Shown here piece by piece: positions 24,952 to 34,294 of a stretch of DNA of 64,000 nucleotides. Every line of letters begins with the position of its first letter. The first letter of the stretch is position 1. This DNA comes from JAFANK01 sp036741695 (GTDB taxonomy: Bacteria; Vulcanimicrobiota; Vulcanimicrobiia; Eremiobacterales; Eremiobacteraceae): positions 60,646-124,645 of the forward strand of contig DAINRU010000004.1 of assembly GCA_036741695.1 (NCBI GenBank). The letters are read 5' to 3'. Both the position numbers and the translations under genes were made by a program. The notes beneath the pieces were generated by a model. That model saw only the letters and a list, made by a program, of their open reading frames with translations, had not been told where the DNA came from and did no database searches.

Positions 24952-26491
24952 GCTTCGCCCCGAACGCTGGCGCCGGCGGCGCGCTACGCGCGCGCGCCGG
25001 ATCGGGCTGCTGCTCGTTGCGGTCATCGCGCTCGCGCTGCTCGCTGTTCTCATCTTGCGACCTCACCACCATACCCTAGTCGCCGTGGAGCAAAGTCCGG
25101 CGCCGCGCACGCACAAGCAGACCGCCTGGCTGCGCGCCGGCGCCGCGTGGACTCCTGCGCAGGCCCAGCGGCTGCATGCACAATTGGCCGGTCTCGCCGG
25201 CAACGTCGCCTTTCCTGCGTCGACTGGTATCCTCGTCCTCGATGGGCGCGACGGCAGAGTGCTCTATGGCCTTAATGGGAAGCTGCCGCTCGTCCCGGGG
25301 TCGACCATCAAGCTGATCACGGCTGCTGCTGCGCTCGGCGCACTCGGGCCCGACCACCGTTTCATGACCTCGATCGTCTCCGATGCCGCACTGGATGGGA
25401 CCGCGCTGCAGGGGAGCATCTGGCTCGTCGGGGGCGGCGATCCAGAACTCACAAGCGATGAACTGCGCGCAGGCGTGCGCGAGCTGCAGCGTGGCGGGCT
25501 CGAGACCATCACTGGCAACGTGTATGCGGACGGCTCGAGATACGGCCGCGACGAGGTGAGCCCGAGCTGGCAGAGCGACGATCTGCAGTACGGCTGGGCG
25601 GCGCCGGCAAGCGCGATCTCGATCGATGGTGGTTCCGTGCAGTTCACCATCACGCCGCACGCCGGATCCGAGGCGACGGTCGCGGTCGATCCTCCTGGCC
25701 AGCGTGTGATCGCGTCAGTGGACACAGGCTCCGCCGATGCTGACAACACGCTGCGCATCGACCTGCTGCCGAACGACTCAGGATATGAAGTGCGCGGCCA
25801 GATCCCATATGGCGCGGCGCAGAAATATTGGCGCGCCGTCCCTCATCCCACGCAAGCGGCCGCGGTATCGCTGTTCTCTATGTTGCGCCTTGCTGGCGTC
25901 GAGGTCTCGGGGACAGCATCCGAGGGGACGGCGCCGTCGCCAAGCTCGACGTTATGGGAACACAGGTCGCGAACGCTCGACCGTGTCATCCAGCAGATGT
26001 TCTTCCTCAGCGATAACCACTACGCTGAAGAATTGTTGCGGGCGGTCGGGTGGCAGGCGACGGGCCTCGGGGACCTGCACAACTCGCTGACCGCGGAGCG
26101 TGCGTTCATGCAGGCTAACGATATTCCCATGCAAGGCGTCGTGCTGGCCGACGGTTCGGGACTCTCCGCGCAGAACAGGGTGACGGCGCAGAGCCTCGCC
26201 GCGTCGCTACATTATCTCTTGAATGAGCCGCTTGCCGAGCCACCGTTCACCCTTTTGCCGCGCGCCGGCATTGAGGGGACGGTGAGGGTCCGCGACCTAG
26301 CACCCGAGGCGAAGGGCCGCGTCTTCGCCAAAGATGGCTATATCGAAGGAGCGAGCGCGATCGCGGGCTACGTGTTAACCGCGCATCACGGCCCCGTGAT
26401 TTTTGTGTTCTTAGTCAACGACTGGGAGCACGGCCTCGACGCCGTTTGGGCCAATGAAGATGCGATGCTCGACCTCATCGCGCAGAACTAG
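24941..26491 (+). CDS. dacB: PBP4/DacB-type D-alanyl-D-alanine carboxypeptidase (S13)
   Basis: The 516-residue protein has a basic N-terminus and one membrane segment (IGLLLVAVIALALLAVLIL, about 22-40). The catalytic SxxK is Ser121-Lys124 in VPGSTIKLITAAA, and the SxN motif is Ser357-Asp358-Asn359. The third motif, normally KTG, reads Lys464-Asp465-Gly466 in VFAKDGYIEGASAIAGY. Family members cleave the terminal D-Ala or cross-links in peptidoglycan in the periplasm. ATG 24941 overlaps dinB by 11 bases. The membrane segment may anchor it rather than be cut off. Confidence 0.88.
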   Translation: MDARLRPERWRRRRATRARRIGLLLVAVIALALLAVLILRPHHHTLVAVEQSPAPRTHKQTAWLRAGAAWTPAQAQRLHAQLAGLAGNVAFPASTGILVLDGRDGRVLYGLNGKLPLVPGSTIKLITAAAALGALGPDHRFMTSIVSDAALDGTALQGSIWLVGGGDPELTSDELRAGVRELQRGGLETITGNVYADGSRYGRDEVSPSWQSDDLQYGWAAPASAISIDGGSVQFTITPHAGSEATVAVDPPGQRVIASVDTGSADADNTLRIDLLPNDSGYEVRGQIPYGAAQKYWRAVPHPTQAAAVSLFSMLRLAGVEVSGTASEGTAPSPSSTLWEHRSRTLDRVIQQMFFLSDNHYAEELLRAVGWQATGLGDLHNSLTAERAFMQANDIPMQGVVLADGSGLSAQNRVTAQSLAASLHYLLNEPLAEPPFTLLPRAGIEGTVRVRDLAPEAKGRVFAKDGYIEGASAIAGYVLTAHHGPVIFVFLVNDWEHGLDAVWANEDAMLDLIAQN

Positions 26492-26552
26492 CGTAACAAA
26501 GACTGCTACTCGCATCGTTGTTTGCCGCAGTGTTTCCGCTTGCGGGCCCACG

Positions 26553-27689
26553 CTACGTACGGGTGATGGACGTGCCGGGGAAATAGGCGGCCAAGATCTG
26601 CGCTGCGTTCATCCCGGCTTCGGCGCGGCCACGGGCGCCCCACTGGCACATCCCGACCCCATGGCCCACCCCATGGCCTACTGTTTCGAACTGCTGTCCA
26701 TCGCGTGAGATGTCGAAGAGGGCGCTCGGGATGACCTTGTAGCCCAAGACGCTCAGCGCTCGGGAGTAGAACTCGCGGCCATCGAGGGTCACGGTCAGGG
26801 TTGGGCTCGCGGCGATGACTTTCTTCACGCGGCCATCGGGCCAGCGATCGGCGATCGTGATCGAGGTGAGCTGCCCGGCCGGGATATCGACGATGCGCGC
26901 CATGGCATCCACGCTCACCGAGTTCTTCCAACGGAAGTATGGCGCGCCGCTGCAATACGCACGTCCGCTCGGATCGAGGTCGGAGACGCCCTGCAGATAC
27001 GAAGGCGCCGGTTGACCGGTCAGCTCCTCAGACGAGGCGGTGTGGCCGCCGCACGACGAGCTGTAAAAGACAGACGCCGGCGCGCTGTTCGCGGCGACGA
27101 TCTGCCCCGCCGTATCCTGGGCAGCGCTCACGAGGCTCGGCGCGACGTCGTCGATGCCATGATACACTTGGCTCGACGTGTCGTCATTGAGGTCGTAATC
27201 GCGCGCTCCTCGGTTGGCGCGCGAACGCTCGGCGTAGGTCCGCACCGCGATGGCCTGTGCGCGCAGCGACTCTGTCGCCCACCCGGGACTCACCTCCGCC
27301 GACATCACGGATGCCACATACGTCTCCACGTCGACCTGGTCGATGACGAGCAGCTTGCCATCGCGTAGCTGCACGAAGAGCGTGCCCGGGTAGCGCCGCT
27401 GGATCGAGCCGTTGCTTATGGTGACGGCGGTGACGTCGAGATATGGATTCGCGGAAAGCTCGACGATCTGGGTGCCGATCGGCTGCGATCGTGCGCCCGA
27501 GGTGATGGTACCCGCCGCCGCGTCGAGCGAGACGCCCGCGACGTCGAGCCGTGCGAGGTCCATGCCTGCAAAAAGCCGTATGCGCAGCGGAGCGCCGAGC
27601 TCGTCCGCCCGCGCAGATAGAGGGTGATCCCGAGCGAGCGCGGCGAGCATCGCGCTGCCGGTGACGCTCAGGAAGAGACGCCGGCGCAC
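26553..27689 (-). CDS. SpoIID/LytB domain protein (lytic transglycosylase-like)
   Basis: The 378-residue protein has a short N-terminal signal or membrane region (LFLSVTGSAMLAALA) and a SpoIID domain. Key segments are VDVETYVASVMSAEVSPGWA, RAQAIAVRTYA, VFYSSSCGGHTASSEELTG and GHGVGHGVGMCQWGARGRA. The Glu of SAEVSP is the presumed catalytic acid. In non-sporulating bacteria such proteins trim the glycan backbone of peptidoglycan. The start is GTG 27689. It is convergent with the PBP4-like gene, and both act on the wall. Confidence 0.9.
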   Translation of the reverse strand: MRRRLFLSVTGSAMLAALARDHPLSARADELGAPLRIRLFAGMDLARLDVAGVSLDAAAGTITSGARSQPIGTQIVELSANPYLDVTAVTISNGSIQRRYPGTLFVQLRDGKLLVIDQVDVETYVASVMSAEVSPGWATESLRAQAIAVRTYAERSRANRGARDYDLNDDTSSQVYHGIDDVAPSLVSAAQDTAGQIVAANSAPASVFYSSSCGGHTASSEELTGQPAPSYLQGVSDLDPSGRAYCSGAPYFRWKNSVSVDAMARIVDIPAGQLTSITIADRWPDGRVKKVIAASPTLTVTLDGREFYSRALSVLGYKVIPSALFDISRDGQQFETVGHGVGHGVGMCQWGARGRAEAGMNAAQILAAYFPGTSITRT

Positions 27690-27789
27690 GACGACCGCAA
27701 ACCCTTGTGCATAGACGAGGAAGAGCGTTGTCGTTTGGCACGAGGCTGTCCTGGGGCGAGGGTAGGCGGCTACGAAGACGACGTTGAAA
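27690..27789. other. Divergent promoter region, SpoIID gene and P1 peptidase gene
   Basis: These 100 bases separate two divergent genes and must contain both promoters. I could not pick out a -35/-10 pair with confidence, and no hairpin of the dispersed family is present. Confidence 0.3.
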
Positions 27790-28995
27790 ATGCATCACAT
27801 GACAAAACGACTGATCACTTTTTTATGTGCTGCAGCCATGACCGCGGCGTGCGCTTCAGCCGCCACGACGGCACCGACAAGCACGGCGCCTCTCGCCTCG
27901 ACCGGACCGTACACAAAGGCTCCGGCGCTCGGCATCCATCTGGGGAGCCTGCCGCACGGCCGCTATGACGCGATCACCGACGTCGCCGGCGTCATGGTCG
28001 GGCAGGTGACGCTCATCGAAGGCTCGGGCAAGCTCATCCCCGGCGTCGGGCCCGTGCGCACGGGCATCACCGGCATCATCCCGCGCCAAGACATCTGGCA
28101 TCACCGCGTGTTCGCTGCGGTGTGGCCTCTCAACGGCAACGGAGAGATGACTGGATCGCTGTGGGTCAATGAAGCGGGATTCCTCGAGACACCCATCACC
28201 TTGACCGACTCGCTCTCGGTGGGGCGCGTTGACGACGGCGTCGTCTCGTGGATGATCAAGCACAACCCGAAGATCGGCTACATAGAGGATGTGCCGCTGC
28301 CGGTCGTGGCCGAGGTGAACGACGATTTTCTCAACGACCAGCAAGGGCGCCACAACACCGCGGAAAAGACCGTCACCGCCCTTGATAGCGCGACGAGCGG
28401 ACCCGTCGCTCAGGGAGACGTCGGCGCCGGCACCGGGGCTGTGGCGTACGAGTTCCATGGCGGCATCGGCACGGCGTCGCGCGTCATCGCCAAAGCGGAC
28501 GGCGGCTATACCGTCGGCGTCTTGGTCAATTGCAACACCTTCGCGCGCCGCCAGGACTTCACAATCGACGGTGTGCCGATAGGGGCCAATTTCAAGGACC
28601 TTTTGCCCGTCGACCATTCAAACGAAGGGTCGATCATCATCGTGGTCGCGACCGATGCGCCTCTGTCGCACATCCAGCTCGTCGATCTTGCCAAGCGAGC
28701 GGCGCTGGGACTCGCGCGTACCGGCGCCTCGTCGCGCGAAGGCAGCGGCGACATCATCATCGCCTTCTCTACCGCCAACGTCGTGCCGTATGCCTCAGAC
28801 CAGCGGACGTTTCAGGTGACGGAGATGGACCGCGCATACCTCAATCCGATCTTCGTGGCGGCCATCGAAAGCACCGATGAGGCGGTGATCAACGCCATGC
28901 TGGCCTCGTACACCATGGTCGGGCGCGATGGTGACACCATCTACGCCCTTCCGCACGACCGCGTGATGCAGCTCATGCATCGCTATGGCAGGTAA
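27790..28995 (+). CDS. P1/DmpA-family (S58) self-cleaving aminopeptidase, secreted
   Basis: The protein of about 401 residues has a signal peptide (ITFLCAAAMTAACASA) and the DmpA fold. The predicted autocleavage site is Gly-Ser in HSNEGSIIIVVATDAPL (Gly about 280, Ser about 281 from this start), which would release a beta-subunit with Ser as the N-terminal nucleophile. GSGDIIIAFSTAN and the earlier GVMVGQVTL/VNEAGFLE segments fit the family. The frame begins at TTG 27784; ATG 27790 and ATG 27799 are both possible starts. An N-terminal Cys in AACASA could be a lipidation site, but the lipobox is poor. The 3' end overlaps ogt by 11 bases. Confidence 0.88.
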   Translation: MHHMTKRLITFLCAAAMTAACASAATTAPTSTAPLASTGPYTKAPALGIHLGSLPHGRYDAITDVAGVMVGQVTLIEGSGKLIPGVGPVRTGITGIIPRQDIWHHRVFAAVWPLNGNGEMTGSLWVNEAGFLETPITLTDSLSVGRVDDGVVSWMIKHNPKIGYIEDVPLPVVAEVNDDFLNDQQGRHNTAEKTVTALDSATSGPVAQGDVGAGTGAVAYEFHGGIGTASRVIAKADGGYTVGVLVNCNTFARRQDFTIDGVPIGANFKDLLPVDHSNEGSIIIVVATDAPLSHIQLVDLAKRAALGLARTGASSREGSGDIIIAFSTANVVPYASDQRTFQVTEMDRAYLNPIFVAAIESTDEAVINAMLASYTMVGRDGDTIYALPHDRVMQLMHRYGR

Positions 28996-29527
28996 GGCGT
29001 TTCGAGCTTCCTGCAGCACCGCGGTGATCTCTATCGCCGGCAAGCGGCTGCGAGCGGCATGGACGCACGCCGGACTGTGCGCTGTGGAAGAAGAGTCGTT
29101 GTCGGCCAAGCGCGATCTCGAACGCCGCCTCAAGATGACGCTTGTCGAGGCCAAACCGCCGCAGGCTCTGCGCCGTGCGCTTGCCGCCGCGGCGAAAGGT
29201 CGAGGCGACGACTTCCCGCTGGATCTTAGCTGGGCGCGGGATTTCGAACGCGAGGTGCTGGTCGTCGCACGAGACATCCCATATGGTGAGACCCGCTCGT
29301 ATGCATGGCTCGCGCGGCAAGCACGGCGCCCCCTGGCCGTCCGCGCTGCAGCGACCGTCATGGCGCGCAATCCGCTCTGGCTCGTCATCCCATGCCACAG
29401 AGTCATCTACGCCGACGGCCGCCTCGGGCCATACGGCTCATCCGGTCCATCGCGCAAGCGCGAGCTGCTGAGGCGCGAGGGCGTCGTGCCCGCCCCCAAG
29501 AGATCTGCAGGCAAACGCAGTGGTTAG
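28985..29527 (+). CDS. ogt: Methylated-DNA-protein-cysteine methyltransferase
   Basis: The 180-residue protein repairs O6-alkylguanine by transferring the alkyl group to its own Cys. The active-site motif is VIPCHRVI with Cys137. DIPYGETRSYAWLA and AVRAAATVMARNPLWLV complete the DNA-binding domain, and the C-terminal GPYGSSGPSRKRELLRREG is typical. It overlaps the P1 peptidase by 11 bases. Its TAG stop interlocks with the TAA stop of the convergent ATPase gene, so no terminator separates them. Confidence 0.93.
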   Translation: MAGKAFRASCSTAVISIAGKRLRAAWTHAGLCAVEEESLSAKRDLERRLKMTLVEAKPPQALRRALAAAAKGRGDDFPLDLSWARDFEREVLVVARDIPYGETRSYAWLARQARRPLAVRAAATVMARNPLWLVIPCHRVIYADGRLGPYGSSGPSRKRELLRREGVVPAPKRSAGKRSG

Positions 29528-32046
29528 GCGTTGATGATGGACGCGTCCAGCTCGTGGAGCTTGTCACGCCCGCCCGCCAGATGCTTGTGCGCCCAGGCGA
29601 GTACTTCTGATTGTTGCGTGAACAAGATGATCTGCCGCCGCGCGCTCAACTCATGCAGGAGCTCCAACAGAGCGTAGGTTCTCACGCTATCGCATTGCGT
29701 TGTCGCATCATCAAGGATGAGCGGGCAGGTGTCGCCCGAAGCCTTGGTGAGGTAATCAGCCATGGCGAGCCGGAGCAGCAGATAAATCTGCTCGGCTGTG
29801 CCGCGGGAAAGCCACATGGCGTCGCGCCAAGGTCCGGTCCCCGAGCGCACCTTGACCGCCAGCGTCTCAGGGTCAACCATTGCGTCATCGTACCGTCCGC
29901 GCGTGATGTGCGGCATGGATTGGCGCAGCGCCGCCGCCAGAATTCGGGCCACGTTTCTATGGACGTGGACCTGGGCCGCTTCAAGGAATTCTTGGGTGCG
30001 TTTCAGCGTCCGTTCGAGGTCCGTTATCCTGTTCAGCTCCGTTGCCAGCCGAGACACCTGCTCATCCAGATCGACAACGCTTTGCACGTTCTTGGATAGC
30101 TCGTCGACCTTGCCTTGCATCTGCTCAGCGGCTCTCCTCGCCGATTGCGACTCGGTTCGAAGCCTCTCAACTTCCTGATCCGGGTTCTCTCCGTACGCAG
30201 CCTCGGGTATGGCGATACCGCCGAGCCGCCCGGCGACCGCATCGGCGTGAGCCCCCTTTTGAGCGGCAAGCCGCTCGAGCTCACGTAAGCTGCGCCCCTT
30301 GAGCAGCCCTTCGAGCTCCCCCCATTCTTGTTGTGCTCTATCGGCTGCCGCGACTTTTTCCTCATAGTGAAGCTGCCAGCGCAGCAATTGGGAAGCAAGC
30401 TGCTCCTCGGTATCGGCTTTCATGCCGCACTGCTCTGCAACGTTTCGAAGAAAGGCGCCCGCTTCCACGAGGCGCTTCTGGGAGTCGCCGAGCGTCTGCT
30501 CCGCTATGGCGCGAGCCGCGATCTTCGTCTCGAGCTCAGACCGGCGCGTCCAGGCCTCGGCGATGTCTTTTCGTCTCAAGCAATCGCTGCTGTACCGCTC
30601 ATAGAGTTGCTCGATGCCCATGTCCGCGTCGAGCCCACGTTCGCGCAAACGTTCACGAAGCAGATTGCCGCTCTGCATCATGGCTAAGGTCAACGATTGA
30701 TTGCGCTCATTCCACGCGGCGGCGTTCTGTTGCAGCGCCTCGATGCGAACCAGCGAGGCGTCCGCCTGACGATTGCGACGTATGACGGAGATCAGGAGAA
30801 GGCCAAGCGCGACCAGACCGACGCCGATCAGCGGAAGACTTACGTCGGGATGGCTGCGAAGAAGCCCTAGCCCAACTACCATCATGACGATGATGAACGC
30901 CGATGTGAGGTTCTGGATCGCCCGTATCTGGCGGGGCTTAGAATCCGTGGACGCCCAGTCCACCACATAGGGAGGTTGATTCGATGCGTGCAGTTTGACG
31001 GCGAGCGCATCCTGCTGATAGCGGAGGTGAGCCGCCACGACTGACGCATGGGGCTGTTGGTCGCCTTCCTGGGGCGATGGAATCGGCACGAGCTGCTGAC
31101 GAAGCTGATCGGCGGTTTCGCCCTCGAGGACCCGAGGGACAGGCCGCTTATCCCAACCATCCAAGGCGGCCGCAACGGCCTGCGCCACCTTCGCGTCTCC
31201 TGCTATGGAACTGGGTCGCGCTGGATACTTGTCTGATAGCTCGCGAGCACGATTGACATCTTCCCGTGCGCGGCGCGCCTCCAGTCGCGCTCTGGCTGCC
31301 TCGACCAAGTTGAGTCGCTGCTCGCTGTCTGCGGCGCGCCTTTGCAATTTGTCCAGCTCTTCGGTCTTCGCCAAGTAGTCCTCATGAACGAGATGTCCCC
31401 TGTGAGCTCTTTCCTTCGCTTCCTCGAGTTTATTCTTCGCTATTCGCAGCGGCTTGGTGCTATTGGCTCGGTCCAGTCCGACCTGTTCGCTCAAGAATTC
31501 ATCGATGCGGCTCAGCGCTTCCGCTGTCGTCTGGTCGACACCGGCACTTGCAGCTGCACGCTGGAGCTGATCTTGCAGCGAGCTTGCATGCTGGATCACG
31601 GACAGGATCTCATTCTGTTCGACGAGTGCAGTCGCTCGGAAACTGCGGCGATCCAGACCCAAAAGGACGGCGCCGGAGGGGGAGCCGTCATCGATCATGC
31701 TCGATGACAGGTCCGTACCCACGTCGCGATCCAAAGCGCGGCAGTCCACCTTGTCGAGAAGGTTTTGCGTTATCTCGATCTGTTGGCCCGAGTCTCGCGT
31801 GAACTGCGTCGATACTTTCCAGGCTGTGCCGTCATCCCACGGCCGGTGCCTGTCAGCCAACTCCTTTTCTTCTTTTCGTAACCCGCTCGCGCGTCTGATC
31901 CCACAAAAAGCCAAGTATAAGGCATGATGCCAGGAGGACTTGCCGGAGGCGTTCTCACCGTAGATGACGTTCAGACCTTGAGAAAACTCAAGATGCCGGT
32001 CCCGAAAAGGACCAAAGCTGTGGGCGTCAACCCTGACGAACCACAT
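29524..32046 (-). CDS. SbcC/YhaN-like SMC-type ATPase with central membrane hairpin
   Basis: The 840-residue protein has an N-terminal Walker A (IYGENASGKSSWHHAL, about 28-43), long coiled coils, and a C-terminal half with SRGTAEQIYLLLRLAMADYL (signature) and PLILDDATTQCDS (Walker B). In the middle, at about 380-425, two hydrophobic stretches (FIIVMMVVGLGLL and LIGVGLVALGLLLISVI) form a likely membrane hairpin where SbcC and Rad50 carry a zinc hook. That layout matches YhaN of Bacillus. It starts at ATG 32046, overlapping the nuclease gene by one base (TAATG). Together they probably form a membrane-tethered DNA end-processing complex. Confidence 0.85.
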   Translation of the reverse strand: MWFVRVDAHSFGPFRDRHLEFSQGLNVIYGENASGKSSWHHALYLAFCGIRRASGLRKEEKELADRHRPWDDGTAWKVSTQFTRDSGQQIEITQNLLDKVDCRALDRDVGTDLSSSMIDDGSPSGAVLLGLDRRSFRATALVEQNEILSVIQHASSLQDQLQRAAASAGVDQTTAEALSRIDEFLSEQVGLDRANSTKPLRIAKNKLEEAKERAHRGHLVHEDYLAKTEELDKLQRRAADSEQRLNLVEAARARLEARRAREDVNRARELSDKYPARPSSIAGDAKVAQAVAAALDGWDKRPVPRVLEGETADQLRQQLVPIPSPQEGDQQPHASVVAAHLRYQQDALAVKLHASNQPPYVVDWASTDSKPRQIRAIQNLTSAFIIVMMVVGLGLLRSHPDVSLPLIGVGLVALGLLLISVIRRNRQADASLVRIEALQQNAAAWNERNQSLTLAMMQSGNLLRERLRERGLDADMGIEQLYERYSSDCLRRKDIAEAWTRRSELETKIAARAIAEQTLGDSQKRLVEAGAFLRNVAEQCGMKADTEEQLASQLLRWQLHYEEKVAAADRAQQEWGELEGLLKGRSLRELERLAAQKGAHADAVAGRLGGIAIPEAAYGENPDQEVERLRTESQSARRAAEQMQGKVDELSKNVQSVVDLDEQVSRLATELNRITDLERTLKRTQEFLEAAQVHVHRNVARILAAALRQSMPHITRGRYDDAMVDPETLAVKVRSGTGPWRDAMWLSRGTAEQIYLLLRLAMADYLTKASGDTCPLILDDATTQCDSVRTYALLELLHELSARRQIILFTQQSEVLAWAHKHLAGGRDKLHELDASIINA

Positions 32047-33146
32047 TACGGCACCTCCAGGTCCGTGCGACCTTCCAGTGCCCGCAGCCCAGTGATGAGT
32101 ATCTTGCGCTCCTCCTCCGCCGGCAGGTTTGCCGCTCGGACCGATGCGACGAACTGTCCTTTGACCGTCTGTTCCCGTGCGATGGCGTCGAGTGGATACG
32201 CCGTCTGTAAAAGCCCGACCCTCAAGCTGAAGGCGACCTCCGGCAGGCTGTCTGCGAGCGAATCCCCCAAGGCATCGAGGTTGAGGTCAACCTCGGGTTT
32301 GAGTTCGCCGGCGAGGGTCACTCGCACGATCCCATTCAGGTTGCCGAGCTCACCCCTCAACCGCTCGAGCAGTTCTTGTCTGGATCGGATCGACGAGATG
32401 TCGCACTCGATGTCGTGGACCTGACCCGAGGCAACCCTATGGCGTTCGCGCGAGATGCTTCCGTCTGCGGCGACCGTGATGACCACGCCGTCGCCGGGCG
32501 GATCGCCGAAGGCAAGCGGTTCCGGACACCCAGCGTATGTGTAGAGCACGGCATCCTTCGGCCGATGGAAATGGCCAACGAAGACGTGGCGTAATCCGGC
32601 AACCTCTATCTGCGATTCCGAAAACGGTGCATGCGGTTGGTTTGACTCGCCCTGATCCTTGTAGAACCCCCGCTCGGAACCGTGAAAGAGGCCGAGATTG
32701 ATTCCGCTGCGGTCGACTTTGAAACCATCAAGAAAACCATCCGTGTTGGCTGGAACGCGATGCGCGGCGCCCCACAGCGTCACACCATCGGCCAAGGAGA
32801 CCGCTTCCAGGCGGGACTCCCTAAACACATGGATGTTCCGGCCGGTCAGTTGATAGTATAAGCTCTGCTTGCTGTACCAATCGTGGTTCCCGGGCGCAAG
32901 GTATATTGGGATCGGATCAAGCCCCTCAAAAACGCCCCTCACAAACGCCAACGTGTCCGGTGTGAAGTACTCGTGCTCGTAGAGATCGCCGGCGCACAGC
33001 ACGGCCTGGACGCCGACCGCCTTGGCCACGCCGGCAAGCCGAACGAGCGCGTCGCGCAGTGCTTGACGCCGTCTGCCCGCTGCCTTCGAGCCCGCCCAGA
33101 CGAACGGCGCATCGAGATGCAGGTCAGAGAACAACAGCAGCTTCAT
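32046..33146 (-). CDS. Mre11/SbcD/YhaO-like exonuclease subunit
   Basis: The 366-residue calcineurin-type phosphoesterase carries LFSDLHLDAPF (motif I), CAGDLYEHEY (II), LAPGNHDWYS (III), LGLFHGSE and FVGHFHRPK (V). The C-terminal part (about 230-366) should cap the active site and bind the ATPase. The frame begins at TTG 33176, but ATG 33146 lies directly before the first motif and is chosen. The gene is coupled to the YhaN-like ATPase. Domain order and size fit YhaO better than SbcD. Confidence 0.88.
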   Translation of the reverse strand: MKLLLFSDLHLDAPFVWAGSKAAGRRRQALRDALVRLAGVAKAVGVQAVLCAGDLYEHEYFTPDTLAFVRGVFEGLDPIPIYLAPGNHDWYSKQSLYYQLTGRNIHVFRESRLEAVSLADGVTLWGAAHRVPANTDGFLDGFKVDRSGINLGLFHGSERGFYKDQGESNQPHAPFSESQIEVAGLRHVFVGHFHRPKDAVLYTYAGCPEPLAFGDPPGDGVVITVAADGSISRERHRVASGQVHDIECDISSIRSRQELLERLRGELGNLNGIVRVTLAGELKPEVDLNLDALGDSLADSLPEVAFSLRVGLLQTAYPLDAIAREQTVKGQFVASVRAANLPAEEERKILITGLRALEGRTDLEVP

Positions 33147-33182
33147 GACCGCATTCTTTGGATGTGGACGAGCCAATACTTC

Positions 33183-34286
33183 CTATGCGCCATGATGTGC
33201 CAAGCGCCCGAGGGCAGCCATGACGGCCCGCTTGAGCTGCGGGATGCCTGCGCCCGTCTTCGCCGACACCAAGACTCCGAAGTCGCCCAAATCCACCGCT
33301 GGCTGAGGTTCGGGCTGGGCATCGATCTTGTTCCAGGCGTAGATCACGGGCTTGGCGCCGGCGCCGAGCTCGCGCAGCACGACGTCGACCGATTCGCGCT
33401 GCCGCTGCCAATATGGATTGCTCGAGTCGATGACGTGCACGAGCAAGGTCGCGTTGGTCACCTCCTCGAGCGTAGCTCGAAACGCCACGACCAGCTCCTT
33501 GGGCAGGTCGCTGATGAAGCCGACGGTATCCGCGAGGATCGCCTCCTGGCCCTGTTCGAGAAAGACCTTGCGTAGCGTCGGATCGAGCGTGGCGAACGGC
33601 TGATCGGCGACCAGCACGCTCGAACCGGAGAGCGCGTTGAGCAGTGATGACTTGCCCGCGTTCGTGTAGCCCACGAGGGCGACGACGGGCGTGTTCTCGC
33701 GGCTGCGCCGCTGCTCGCCGCGCCGTTTGCGGACCAGGGCGAGCTGCTCGTCGAGGTGCGAGATGCGCAAGCGGATGCGCCGGCGATCCACCTCGAGCTT
33801 GGTTTCGCCGGGCCCGCGCGTGCCGATGCCGCCGCCCAGCCGCGACAATGCATCTCGCGAGCCGATGAGGTTCGCAGCCCGGTGGCGCAGCTGCGCGAGC
33901 TCGACCTGCAGCTTGCCTTCGCTCGTGCGCGCGTGGCTGGCGAAGATGTCGAGGATGAGCACCGAGCGGTCCATCACCGCGACGTCGCCAAACATCTTCT
34001 CGAGCGCAGCGCGCTGACGGGGGCGCAGCGGGTTGAGCGTCACGACAAGAGTGGCCCCTGTCGCCGTCGCCAGCTGTGCGATCTCCTCGACTTTGCCCTG
34101 GCCGAGCATCGTCGCCGAATCCACGCTAGGCCGGCGCTGCACCGCACGGGCCACCACGGTGGCGCCGGCTGCGCGCGCCAGGGCGTCAAGCTCGTCCATC
34201 TCGATCTCGAAAAGCCCGCGGTCAGCGCCTGTGTCGACGCCGGCGAGGATCACCCGTTCGGGTTGCGGTGCGGTCGAGTGCAGCAT
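33183..34286 (-). CDS. hflX: HflX GTPase (ribosome rescue/splitting type)
   Basis: The 367-residue protein has the HflX N-terminal domain (VILAGVDTG ... SVDSATMLGQGKVEEIAQL), the glycine-rich linker SRLGGGIGTRGPGETKLEVDRRRI, and a GTPase domain with VGYTNAGKSSLLNAL, ILADTVGFISDLP and YAWNKID. HflX splits stalled ribosomes under stress. The frame extends further upstream, across an intrinsic terminator, so ATG 34286 is used. The terminator ends only about ten bases before this ATG, which leaves little room for a normal leader. Confidence 0.94.
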   Translation of the reverse strand: MLHSTAPQPERVILAGVDTGADRGLFEIEMDELDALARAAGATVVARAVQRRPSVDSATMLGQGKVEEIAQLATATGATLVVTLNPLRPRQRAALEKMFGDVAVMDRSVLILDIFASHARTSEGKLQVELAQLRHRAANLIGSRDALSRLGGGIGTRGPGETKLEVDRRRIRLRISHLDEQLALVRKRRGEQRRSRENTPVVALVGYTNAGKSSLLNALSGSSVLVADQPFATLDPTLRKVFLEQGQEAILADTVGFISDLPKELVVAFRATLEEVTNATLLVHVIDSSNPYWQRQRESVDVVLRELGAGAKPVIYAWNKIDAQPEPQPAVDLGDFGVLVSAKTGAGIPQLKRAVMAALGRLAHHGA

Positions 34287-34294
34287 AGTCTCCA

